Below, piece after piece: positions 1 to 6,607 of a stretch of DNA of 14,477 bases. Within the stretch, counting starts at the first letter, position 1. Each line of letters starts with the position of its first letter. Made by a program: the position numbers and the translations under genes. The DNA is from Acidimicrobiaceae bacterium (lineage in GTDB: Bacteria; Actinomycetota; Acidimicrobiia; Acidimicrobiales; Ilumatobacteraceae). Below the pieces are notes generated by a model. The model was not told the DNA's origin. It made no database searches and saw only the letters and a list, made by a program, of their open reading frames with translations. The stretch covers positions 1 to 14,477 of the forward strand of contig CANKVI010000013.1 in the NCBI GenBank assembly GCA_947487095.1. Direction: 5' to 3'.

Positions 1-481
1 CGCCTGACAATGTGTCTGCACGCTGATACGCCTGATCGGCTAAGCCAACGCGATCTAAATGATCAAAGGCAAGCCGGCGAAGTTGCTTGGGATACGAGCG
101 CACACCGTATCGTGGCCAATTCAGTCGGCCCAGCGCACCCGAGAGCACGTTTTCTAAACATGTTGCACGGTTGATTAACCCAAATTGTTGGAACACGAAC
201 CCAACGTGTCGGCGAACTTCACGAAGCTCTTTATTCGATGCTTCGCTTACACGCATGCCCATAACATCAACAGAACCCGATGTTGGTTTGTGCAGGCCGT
301 TTACGTGACGAAGCAGTGTTGATTTACCCGATCCGGACAAACCAATAAGGCACAGTAATTGCCCTCTCGGAATGTCCAGACTGACCTGGTCCAATGCCAG
401 TGTTCCGTTAGGAAACCTTTTTGAAATGTCGCTCAACCGAACAATCGGATCAGCTTGTTGGTTAAATCGGTTGAGCGACAT
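1..481 (-). CDS. phnC: Phosphonate ABC transporter ATP-binding protein PhnC (3' end cut by window edge)
   Basis: This is the ATPase of a phosphonate (or phosphite) importer that works with PhnD and an inner-membrane permease. The visible 160 residues start at an ATG at 481. They contain a Walker A motif GLSGSGKST at about residues 47-55 and a Q-loop in VFQQFGLINR at about 97-104. The segment ENVLSGALGR at about 110-119 is typical of the PhnC branch of ABC ATPases. The gene runs off the left edge inside the ABC signature, of which only LSG remains, so Walker B is not visible. It lies 25 bp downstream of phnD on the same strand and is probably cotranscribed with it. The ribosome-binding site is weak (GAG, 7 nt before the ATG). 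A perfect inverted repeat covers the start codon and is listed separately. The family assignment is firm; the exact substrate is not known. Confidence 0.93.
   Translation of the reverse strand, partial: MSLNRFNQQADPIVRLSDISKRFPNGTLALDQVSLDIPRGQLLCLIGLSGSGKSTLLRHVNGLHKPTSGSVDVMGMRVSEASNKELREVRRHVGFVFQQFGLINRATCLENVLSGALGRLNWPRYGVRSYPKQLRRLAFDHLDRVGLADQAYQRADTLSG
426..481. repeat. 15-bp perfect inverted repeat spanning the phnC start codon
   Basis: The arms ATGTCGCTCAACCGA (426-440) and TCGGTTGAGCGACAT (467-481) are exact reverse complements, separated by 26 bp. On the coding (minus) strand the first arm begins with the phnC ATG and encodes MSLNR. The second arm encodes RLSDI about 13 codons downstream. 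In mRNA this could form a strong hairpin that hides the start codon. In DNA it could be an operator. The repeat is seen directly; its function is an inference. Confidence 0.6.
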
Positions 482-506
482 GTTCAAACTCGTGTTTCTT
501 TTCTAA

Positions 507-1610
507 TTATCTGCACTTCGAGGACTTGGTGGCTTCGCACACTTGACGTACTCCGTCGTATTCCTTATCTGAATAAGGAACAAAGCCCCATGACTTATCT
601 TCAATCACTTGGCAGGTTGCTTCGTCTTTGCAAATTCCCATTGCCACGAAACCGGTCTTGTTTGCCTTCTTGATAACAAAGGTCTTGACCGTGTCTATCA
701 ATGACTTTGGCATGTCAACACGAATGGCCATTGGCGAGCCAGCAATTTCGCCGCTCTTCCATACCACTTTCAACTCTCCAGCCTTCAAGTCGCCCTTTTC
801 AATCAACTGGGAATCAACCATGGTGTCGTATGCAAATCCAACGTCACATGTTCCGCGGTTAACCGACAAAGCAGCAGAGTCATGACCACCGGCGTAAACG
901 GTGCTTTCCTTCGTCGCATCGATACCTACCGAGAGAAGGCCAGCATTTGGATAGAGGTAACCAGAGGTTGAGGATGGGTCAACGAAACAAATCTTCTTAC
1001 CCTTGAAGTCTGCAAGCTTGGTAACGTCTGCGCGGCTTGACTTGGTGATTCCGTAAGAGAAATATCCAGGCTTTGCAGTCGGTGAGGCTACTGCTGATCC
1101 AACTACGTCAATTTTTGCACCGCGTGCCTTCGCAAGTACGTAGGAGAAAGGACCGTAGAACGCAAGGTCAACACGTCCGGCAACTTGTGCCTCAATGATT
1201 CCTGCGTAGTCAGTTGCAGCGTAGAACTCAACTGGCATGCCGATTTCCTTCGACAATGCATCTACGAAGTTCTTGTACTTCAAGGTCATCGATGCTGCGT
1301 TCTCCGAAGGTACCGCACCAACGATGAACTTCTTTGGCCACTTTGACTTATCAACTTTTGCCGATGCAGCAGTTGCTGCCTTCAGCGAAGTGAGCCAAAT
1401 GTATTTCTTGGACAACGGAAGGTACGTGCACTTCAGTGTTCCCTCAACCTTATTGAGTTGAGCCTTGGTGCATGCCTGGCCATTCTTTGCAGCCGGTGCC
1501 GACTTGGCTTGAATTGTTGATACTCCGGAAGCCACGGACAACACTGTGGTCAAAGCAATCACTGTTGAAAGTTTGCGAGCAAAACCTGCTCGCTTTTTGA
1601 TCATGTTCAT
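507..1610 (-). CDS. phnD: Phosphonate ABC transporter substrate-binding protein PhnD
   Basis: This is the extracytoplasmic binding protein that delivers phosphonate to the PhnCE transporter. It has 367 residues. A Lys/Arg-rich N-terminus and hydrophobic stretch (about 1-30) form a Sec signal peptide, with a likely cut near residues 35-40. There is no lipobox Cys. Family motifs include YAGIIEAQVAGRVDLAFYGP (135-154), DPSSTSGYLYP (211-221) and AGGHDSAALSVNRGTCDVG (240-258). Between the signal and the fold is a short extra module, GQACTK...LKCTY...YIW, with C47, C61 and W72. The protein holds eight cysteines (47, 61, 208, 255, 327, 333, 358, 366), suggesting disulfides after export. A clear Shine-Dalgarno AAGGA lies at 1616-1620, 5 nt before the ATG. 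It sits between the anchor-I gene and phnC. PhnD relatives can also bind phosphite, so the ligand is not fixed by sequence. Confidence 0.93.
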   Translation of the reverse strand: MNMIKKRAGFARKLSTVIALTTVLSVASGVSTIQAKSAPAAKNGQACTKAQLNKVEGTLKCTYLPLSKKYIWLTSLKAATAASAKVDKSKWPKKFIVGAVPSENAASMTLKYKNFVDALSKEIGMPVEFYAATDYAGIIEAQVAGRVDLAFYGPFSYVLAKARGAKIDVVGSAVASPTAKPGYFSYGITKSSRADVTKLADFKGKKICFVDPSSTSGYLYPNAGLLSVGIDATKESTVYAGGHDSAALSVNRGTCDVGFAYDTMVDSQLIEKGDLKAGELKVVWKSGEIAGSPMAIRVDMPKSLIDTVKTFVIKKANKTGFVAMGICKDEATCQVIEDKSWGFVPYSDKEYDGVRQVCEATKSSKCR

Positions 1611-1648
1611 TTTGTTCCTTTCGAGAATGTGTGTAGTTAACGGGTTGC

Positions 1649-3349
1649 TTATTTTGAGAATTGATAGATGCCAACGGTTCCCGACAATTCGTAGGAAACG
1701 ATGACCATTGCCTTACCGGTTGGGCTTTCCTTGTCACTGACGAAAACGATTCCTTCTGGCGAAACGTCTCCCGCAGCAGCAGTCTTCTTCGTACTTTGCA
1801 ACAGGTTTCCAGCAGGATTAGATGTGTTGATGTACGACTTGAACATTGGCTCAACTGGGTTTGTTACGTCGTAGAGCATCAAACCACCATCGCGCTCCAA
1901 ACCGAGCACCATCCACATGCGACCATAAGCGCGACCAATTGCCAAACCTTCTGGCTCTGGACCCTTCGACGCACTGCGTGCATCAACTGCGTTGGTCAAA
2001 CCTGTGGTGGTATTCCAGTCTGCGTTAAAAGAACCCGCACGAGTTTTTGACAAATACTCCTCAATCGAAGAACCCGAGTCGTAAACACGGGTGAGCGGGA
2101 AGACACCTTCATTATTCGATGCTTGCCATACCGAGAATGAACGAGCACCGTAGCTGTAAGCCGCAGATACAGACGTTGAGCCAGTAACCGGTGCACCAGC
2201 AACTGAGGCAGGTGTAAATGGTGTTACTTTCAAGCGACCTGCAACTGCATCGGACTTCAATGTTGCATCAACTGATGAAGCAGCGTTCTTGCCGAAACGG
2301 ACGTCTTCTGCCTCGAGCGTTGTTGTTGAAGTGCCGCCCATCAAACACGGCCATTCACGAGCATCGCCTTCGTTAGCGGTGAACAAGTAGGTGGTTTCTC
2401 CACGAGTGACTTGTGCAATCGCATCTGGCTGATACATACCAAACACGTTTGCAGGAGCAATCTTTACTGCCGAATCCTTGTCGCTTGCATCGAGACCAAT
2501 TGATGCAAAGCTCTTGAATCCAAGGCCGTTAACTCCGACAACTTTCTTCGTAGTCAGATCGATTGTCGCGATTGCGTTGTTCTCCTGCAATGTGACATAT
2601 GCATATTCGCTGTCATTCGAGATGGTGATGTATTCAGGCTCTAGGTCTTGGGCAACGGTTGCGTTTGGACCAAACACTCGAGCACCTGCATAGATCAATG
2701 CGTTCTTGCGCTCGTTGAATGCACTGAAGTCAACAACGGTGGCCTTCAGTTTTGGAGCCGAAAGATCGATGATTGAAACCGAACCGTTTGGATCAGTTGT
2801 GGTTGGCAAGGCGCCATTGGTGAGGCAATATGAGGTTGGCTCTGCTTCATCAGCCGAAACAATGTATTGACCATTAGGTGAAAAATGAACTGAGTCAGGA
2901 AGCGACCCAACAACGATTCCGTTCGGAGCTGCTGAGCTCAACTTGCCGTTCACATCCGCGAGGAATATTTTGCCAGGAGCAGCTTTGTCTGCGCTTACCT
3001 GAGTGGCTATCGCAACCAAACCATCTTTTGTTGCGACGCTCTGAATTCCGGTGACGCCCTTCTTCGCAAGATTAATACGACCGAAAAGAACTGGTTTCTT
3101 TGGGTCTTTAATGCTGACGATGTCAATCTGGTTTGTTGCGCCATTCGTGACGAATATGCGCTTCGACTTGGCGTCGAATGCAGAAATTTCTGCTCCGCCC
3201 AAACCAGAACCACTTACCCAACGTCCTACAGAGATGAGTTCAGCCGAACTTCCCTCTGCAGAAACATTCTGCACAGGAAGTGCAGCGGTGAAAAGGGTTG
3301 ATATTGCTACCGATGTTGTGAGAATTGCCAATTTGTGAATTTTTCGCAT
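1649..3349 (-). CDS. Secreted choice-of-anchor I family beta-propeller-like protein
   Basis: This is an exported protein of 566 residues (from the ATG at 3349) of the family named choice-of-anchor I, which has repeated LVIVD-like propeller blades. Members are often labelled alkaline-phosphatase-like or surface glycoprotein, but their biochemical role is unsettled. Visible family motifs are GGAEISAFDA (51-60), SADEAEP (165-171), DLEPEYI (235-241), TANEGDAREW (324-333), GPEPEGLAIG (463-472), LERDGGLMLYDVTNP (484-498) and the C-terminal ELSGTVGIYQF. Residues 1-31 look like a signal peptide ending in VSA. The protein ends right after the last motif, with no LPXTG, helix or other anchor, so it may be released. 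An in-frame GTG at 3382 would add 11 residues in front of the signal; neither start has a good Shine-Dalgarno. As the first gene before phnD-phnC, it may act in external organophosphorus capture. That role is an inference. Confidence 0.85.
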   Translation of the reverse strand: MRKIHKLAILTTSVAISTLFTAALPVQNVSAEGSSAELISVGRWVSGSGLGGAEISAFDAKSKRIFVTNGATNQIDIVSIKDPKKPVLFGRINLAKKGVTGIQSVATKDGLVAIATQVSADKAAPGKIFLADVNGKLSSAAPNGIVVGSLPDSVHFSPNGQYIVSADEAEPTSYCLTNGALPTTTDPNGSVSIIDLSAPKLKATVVDFSAFNERKNALIYAGARVFGPNATVAQDLEPEYITISNDSEYAYVTLQENNAIATIDLTTKKVVGVNGLGFKSFASIGLDASDKDSAVKIAPANVFGMYQPDAIAQVTRGETTYLFTANEGDAREWPCLMGGTSTTTLEAEDVRFGKNAASSVDATLKSDAVAGRLKVTPFTPASVAGAPVTGSTSVSAAYSYGARSFSVWQASNNEGVFPLTRVYDSGSSIEEYLSKTRAGSFNADWNTTTGLTNAVDARSASKGPEPEGLAIGRAYGRMWMVLGLERDGGLMLYDVTNPVEPMFKSYINTSNPAGNLLQSTKKTAAAGDVSPEGIVFVSDKESPTGKAMVIVSYELSGTVGIYQFSK

Positions 3350-3410
3350 TGCCGAACAATAAACGGCAGTGCTGAACTTCACGTCTCATGTAGGTAACTT
3401 TGTGACAATC

Positions 3411-3432
3411 TTTATATGAACATTGCGTAACC
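3411..3432 (-). promoter_or_regulatory. Candidate Pho-box-like direct repeat facing the anchor-I/phnDC operon
   Basis: Read on the minus strand this is GGTTACGCAAT followed by GTTCATATAAA, two roughly 11-nt units that both begin with GTT. Streptomyces PhoP boxes are 11-nt direct repeats of a GTTCACC-like unit, and RegX3-type sites also use GTTCA. The match is partial and judged by eye. The position just upstream of the phosphonate-uptake genes fits phosphate-starvation control. Confidence 0.35.
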
Positions 3433-3442
3433 AAATATTTGG
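3431..3442. promoter_or_regulatory. 12-bp perfect palindrome, candidate operator
   Basis: CCAAATATTTGG is a perfect 12-bp palindrome near the middle of the divergent control region. It lies between the two mirrored Pho-box-like elements, a typical place for a dimeric regulator that controls both directions. No regulator is encoded nearby, so the binding protein is unknown. It could also be a chance AT-rich palindrome. Confidence 0.35.
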
Positions 3443-3466
3443 CGAAAATATTCAGGCAAACGTTGT

Positions 3467-3488
3467 GTTCATTTTTTGTTTGCGTAAA
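3467..3488 (+). promoter_or_regulatory. Candidate Pho-box-like direct repeat facing phnG
   Basis: GTTCATTTTTT followed by GTTTGCGTAAA gives two 11-nt units starting with GTT. Together with the minus-strand copy at 3411-3432 it makes a mirrored layout: GTTCAT and TGCGTAA occur once in each half. The perfect TTGACA at 3499-3504 lies just downstream. The resemblance to actinobacterial PhoP/RegX3 sites is by eye only. Confidence 0.35.
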
Positions 3489-3539
3489 TCACTACGTTTT
3501 GACATTTTCTTGTAATCACACTGGCTTACTGTGCCGATC

Positions 3540-4004
3540 ATGACAGTTGCCCCAATAGACATTTCTCGAGAACAACGAACCGAACTTCTTGCCAGCGCCG
3601 ACACTGATGCAGTCCAACGACTTGCTGAAAGAGCATTGAGCTACACACTGGTTTCTGAAACTCTGGTTGTTACCAAGAAACCGGAAACCGGACTCGTCAT
3701 GATGCAAGTTCGTGAGCCGGTGTGCAAGGAGCGTTTCTACTTAGGAGAAATTGCAGCAACACGAGCAGAGGTTTTAGTAGGTAATGAAAAAGGTTGGGCC
3801 ATTCGTTTGGGGACCGACAAAGCCGCTGTCCTAGGTGCGGCAATTCTGGATGCAATTTGCGAAATCGTCCAAGATGATCTTTTGGAATTGCAAAAAGATG
3901 TGTTAGCGCTATGCGTTGAGACTGCGCGAATCGAGTCAATTTCTGCGGTCCATGAGTGGAACGAAATTTCACCAACAATTGTGAACTTTGAAGAGTTGGA
4001 TTGA
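3540..4004 (+). CDS. phnG: C-P lyase core subunit PhnG
   Basis: This is a small subunit of the PhnGHIJ carbon-phosphorus lyase core. With PhnH, PhnI and PhnL it is needed to swap the adenine of ATP for phosphonate, giving alkylphosphonate ribose triphosphate. The protein has 154 residues from the ATG at 3540, close to the 150 of E. coli PhnG. Typical segments are ETGLVMMQVREPV (about 46-58), FYLGEIAATRAEVLV (63-77) and GWAIRLGTDKAAVLGAAILDA (about 82-102). An in-frame GTG at 3531 would add MPI only. Neither start has a Shine-Dalgarno, and a leaderless start is possible. It is the first gene of the operon; its stop TGA (4002-4004) is one base away from the phnH ATG. Confidence 0.92.
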   Translation: MTVAPIDISREQRTELLASADTDAVQRLAERALSYTLVSETLVVTKKPETGLVMMQVREPVCKERFYLGEIAATRAEVLVGNEKGWAIRLGTDKAAVLGAAILDAICEIVQDDLLELQKDVLALCVETARIESISAVHEWNEISPTIVNFEELD

Positions 4005-4005
4005 T

Positions 4006-4641
4006 ATGAACTTTGTCAGTCTTTCCCCAATTGATTCCAACGACGTGTTTCGAGCAATGTTGCAAACCCTCGGACAACCAGGAACTATTGAATCACTCAC
4101 ACTCTCCAATAATTCTCAATGCCCCACAGAGGTTGCACTATTGCTCTCGCTCATTGATGTCGAGACAAAGTTTGCTGTAGTTTCCTCAATCCCTGAGGCA
4201 GATCAGCAGCACTGGACCTCACTCATTCACGCTGCATCTGGTGCGCCCTCCGCGCCAGAAACAAAGTCTGAATGGGTGCTTTCATTTGGTGAGCCAACCA
4301 TTGACATTCTGGAAAGTATTCCGCGCGGCACGCCTCACCGCCCAGAAATGGGATGTCGGCTCATCATTGCATGTAGTGAAGTAAGAAGCACTCCACAATT
4401 TGAATCCTTGGAGACCGAGGAAAACTTAACGACTATTTCACTACGTGGACCGGGAATTGAAATTGAAAACATTTTGCACGTCGTCGGAATTAGCCAACGA
4501 TTCTTTGAAGTGCTACACGACATAAACAGTTCATTCCCAGCGGGCGTAGACGTTTGGCTGTGCGACAAATTTGGAAATGTTTCTGCAATTAGCCGAAGTA
4601 CCGAAGTGAACGTCGTAACGACGCGAATTGGAGCAAAATAA
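4006..4641 (+). CDS. phnH: C-P lyase core subunit PhnH
   Basis: This is a subunit of the PhnGHIJ core complex, structurally a PLP-enzyme-like fold without the cofactor. It has 211 residues from the ATG at 4006; E. coli PhnH has 194. The N-terminus SNDVFRAMLQTLGQPG (11-26) matches the family start region. Other family-like segments are SIPRGTPHRPEMGCRLII (104-121), SLRGPGIE (145-152) and SSFPAGVDVWLCDKFG (165-180). A TTG at 3988 would give a longer protein overlapping phnG, but the ATG fits the family start better. AAGAG at 3991-3995 may serve as a weak ribosome-binding site. The sequence is diverged from E. coli but the neighbourhood fixes the assignment. Confidence 0.9.
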   Translation: MNFVSLSPIDSNDVFRAMLQTLGQPGTIESLTLSNNSQCPTEVALLLSLIDVETKFAVVSSIPEADQQHWTSLIHAASGAPSAPETKSEWVLSFGEPTIDILESIPRGTPHRPEMGCRLIIACSEVRSTPQFESLETEENLTTISLRGPGIEIENILHVVGISQRFFEVLHDINSSFPAGVDVWLCDKFGNVSAISRSTEVNVVTTRIGAK

Positions 4642-5750
4642 TGGGCTACGCAGCCGCACGCGGTGGTTTAGACGCAATTGAAGCAGCAGAGAATCTCGTT
4701 CGAAGAAAGCGTCTGAATGCAGATTGCGACTGGGTTACTCCTGATCAAATTGTTGGACGTTTTAGACTTGCCGTTGATCGCGTAATGGGGGAAGCCGGAT
4801 TATGGGAAGAGGAATTAGCGGCAATCGCGATTCGTCAGGCTGAAGGCGACCTAATTGAGGCAGTGCACCTCCTTCGCTCATATCGATCTACGCTTCCCCG
4901 CTTCGCGTATAGCGAAGTAACTGACGCTGATGAACTTCGTGTCATTCGACGAATTGTTCCCGCCTTCCGAAATCCGCCTGGGCCACAACTCCTTGGACGT
5001 ACGAGTGACTACACCGGTCGTTTGCTTGAACTGAGTTCGGAAATTGCGGGACAGGAGGAAGCCCAACTCCTTGCTTCGTTAGCACTCACTCAAGAACAAC
5101 ACCCGTCGCAACCATCTGGTGATCAACAACAACAGCAACCTCGCAGGCTGTTGGAAACACTGCGCGACATGGATCTCATGGTGGACCGCCGACGGCACGA
5201 TGACCCAGAACCATTTGACATCACACGCACACCAGCTCGTCCACCTGCATCACGTTCCGCCCGACTGTCCTCCATGTCGCGCGCCGAAACCGGAGCATTG
5301 GTAAACCAGTGGTACCGAAACATTCTTGGGCCTGATGGATACCTTCACGAAGTCACGCTCGGTGAAGTACGACATGGTTACCTCCCATTGCGCATTGTTC
5401 ACCCCATCACTGGCAACCCAGTTGCAATTGGCAGTATTCGCGTGACCGAAGTTGAAGCGATCGAAGATCTCAACGGAATTGAAGAGGAACGCGATCGTTT
5501 CGATGTGGGCTATGGAATTTGCCTGGGGCATAACGAGAAAAAAGCCATCGCTATGGCAAACCTCGACATTGCATGCCACCGCGACAATGGCAGGTCTCAA
5601 ATTGAACAGTCACTTTTATTGACAACAGATGGTCTTGACTCATCGGGGTTTCTTGAACACTTGAAGCTTCCCCATTACGTCACATTTCGTTCAATGATGG
5701 AACGCAAGAATGCTGTTCGACAAGCACGAAAGAATGGTCAGCCAAAATGA
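4641..5750 (+). CDS. phnI: C-P lyase core subunit PhnI
   Basis: PhnI is the catalytic nucleosidase-like subunit that, with PhnG, PhnH and PhnL, forms alpha-D-ribose 1-phosphonate 5-triphosphate from phosphonate and MgATP. The protein has 369 residues against 354 in E. coli. Conserved stretches include FRLAVDRVMGEAGLWEEELA (41-60), LLRSYRSTLPRFAYSE (77-92), LLGRTSDYTGRLLE (117-130), DITRTPARPP (193-202) and YGICLGHNEKKAIAMA (291-306). EHLKLPHYV (339-347) carries the H-x4-H pair (H340, H345) that corresponds to the metal-binding histidines of the E. coli complex. A Gln-rich insert, including five Q in a row (162-166), lies in a variable region. The ATG overlaps the phnH stop in TAATG. A good Shine-Dalgarno GGAG sits at 4630-4633, 7 nt upstream. 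Confidence 0.95.
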   Translation: MGYAAARGGLDAIEAAENLVRRKRLNADCDWVTPDQIVGRFRLAVDRVMGEAGLWEEELAAIAIRQAEGDLIEAVHLLRSYRSTLPRFAYSEVTDADELRVIRRIVPAFRNPPGPQLLGRTSDYTGRLLELSSEIAGQEEAQLLASLALTQEQHPSQPSGDQQQQQPRRLLETLRDMDLMVDRRRHDDPEPFDITRTPARPPASRSARLSSMSRAETGALVNQWYRNILGPDGYLHEVTLGEVRHGYLPLRIVHPITGNPVAIGSIRVTEVEAIEDLNGIEEERDRFDVGYGICLGHNEKKAIAMANLDIACHRDNGRSQIEQSLLLTTDGLDSSGFLEHLKLPHYVTFRSMMERKNAVRQARKNGQPK

Positions 5751-6607
5751 CCACACTGCTCAACAACCTCATTGATGACAATGAAAGCGAACAATTTGGA
5801 ATCTTGGATGAATATTCCAAGCGCGAAATTCGTCGCGCTATTTTGACTGCAGTCGCTGTTCCTGGTTACCAAGTTCCGTTTGGATCACGCGAAATGCCCG
5901 TTGCTCGAGGCTGGGGGTCAGGCGGATTGCAAATAACACTCGCAGTAATTGGGCCGAAAGATGTCATTAAGGTGATTGATCAAGGAGACGATCAAGGAGT
6001 AAACGCAGTAAACCTCCGCCGACTCATTGTGCAGTCAACAAAAGTTTCCGAAACAACAACAGCGGCAAAATCTTCGATCGTGCAAAGCCGACATCGAATA
6101 CCTGAAGACGGTTTAGATCAGCGACACATTTTGGTTTTGCAAGTACCAGTGCCAGAACCGCTGCGTGGCGTAGAACGCGACATGCGCGAACTTGCTCGCA
6201 TGCACGCAGAAGCCGACTACTCAAAAATGTGGGTCAGTCTGTATGAAGACAAAGTTCGTAACGGCGTTATCACTCAAACGACGGGTTACCCGTGTTTAGT
6301 GAACGATCGATACGTGATTGCAACCACGCCAATCCCTCGCTGGGACATTCCAAAACTTGATCAATCACCATTCCTCACCCTGTTTGGTGCTGGGCGTGAA
6401 AAACGGATTTACGCAGTTCCACCATTTACGAAAGTTGAACCACTCACTTTTGAAGATGTGCCATTTGAAGTTGAAAAAACCGAGGGCGCTACCTGCTCAC
6501 AGTGTGGCAGCAGTTCGTCGTTCCTTGTTGAAATTCCAGGCGCGCAATCACGTTGGGTCTGTAGTGACACCGACTGGTGTGAACGAAATTTGGAGGGAAA
6601 CTTATGA
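5747..6607 (+). CDS. phnJ: C-P lyase PhnJ, radical SAM alpha-D-ribose 1-methylphosphonate 5-phosphate lyase
   Basis: PhnJ is the radical S-adenosylmethionine enzyme that cleaves the carbon-phosphorus bond. It yields the alkane or other organic product and ribose 1,2-cyclic phosphate 5-phosphate. The protein has 286 residues; E. coli has 281. VAVPGYQVPFGSREMPVARG (36-55) is almost identical to the family, and G40 lines up with the glycyl-radical Gly32 of E. coli. RHRIPE, LQVPVPEPLR (131-140) and LFGAGREKRIYAVPPFTKVE (212-231) are also conserved. The unusual C-terminal cluster motif is present as C250-x2-C253-x18-C272-x5-C278, ending in the conserved CSDTDWC. E. coli has 21 residues in the middle gap, so this loop is three shorter. 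The start overlaps the phnI stop (ATGA). All catalytic residues I can check are present. Confidence 0.97.
   Translation: MTTLLNNLIDDNESEQFGILDEYSKREIRRAILTAVAVPGYQVPFGSREMPVARGWGSGGLQITLAVIGPKDVIKVIDQGDDQGVNAVNLRRLIVQSTKVSETTTAAKSSIVQSRHRIPEDGLDQRHILVLQVPVPEPLRGVERDMRELARMHAEADYSKMWVSLYEDKVRNGVITQTTGYPCLVNDRYVIATTPIPRWDIPKLDQSPFLTLFGAGREKRIYAVPPFTKVEPLTFEDVPFEVEKTEGATCSQCGSSSSFLVEIPGAQSRWVCSDTDWCERNLEGNL
6592..6597 (+). promoter_or_regulatory. Strong Shine-Dalgarno for phnK inside the end of phnJ
   Basis: GGAGGG lies 6 nt before the phnK ATG (6604) and inside the last codons of phnJ. It is the strongest ribosome-binding site I see in the operon, and it fixes the phnK start. It suggests that PhnK is translated independently of coupling. 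Confidence 0.6.

Larger units (their letters stand above)
3350..3539. promoter_or_regulatory. Divergent control region between the uptake and C-P lyase operons
   Basis: This AT-rich spacer separates the two divergent phosphonate transcripts and must carry both promoters. It contains the palindrome and Pho-box-like repeats listed separately. A perfect TTGACA lies at 3499-3504 facing phnG, but the best -10 matches are badly spaced: TGTAAT at 3511-3516 and TACTGT at 3527-3532. The second would place a start point at or near the phnG ATG, compatible with a leaderless mRNA. On the minus strand TATAAA (plus-strand 3410-3415 region) is a possible -10 for the anchor-I operon. No transporter- or phosphonate-specific regulator gene lies in the window. 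The exact promoters are uncertain. Confidence 0.5.

Noticed and set aside
1450..1854. Open frame on the minus strand bridging phnD and the anchor-I gene
   Set aside because: It overlaps two well-supported genes in another frame and shows no domain; its composition is that of a frame-shifted shadow.
3499..3532. A consensus sigma-70 promoter for phnG using TTGACA
   Set aside because: The -35 is perfect, but -10 candidates are 6 or 22 nt away instead of about 17, so I do not call it a defined promoter.
3697..4077. Antisense frame opposite phnG/phnH
   Set aside because: It lies fully opposite conserved core subunits, with no ribosome-binding site or recognisable motif.
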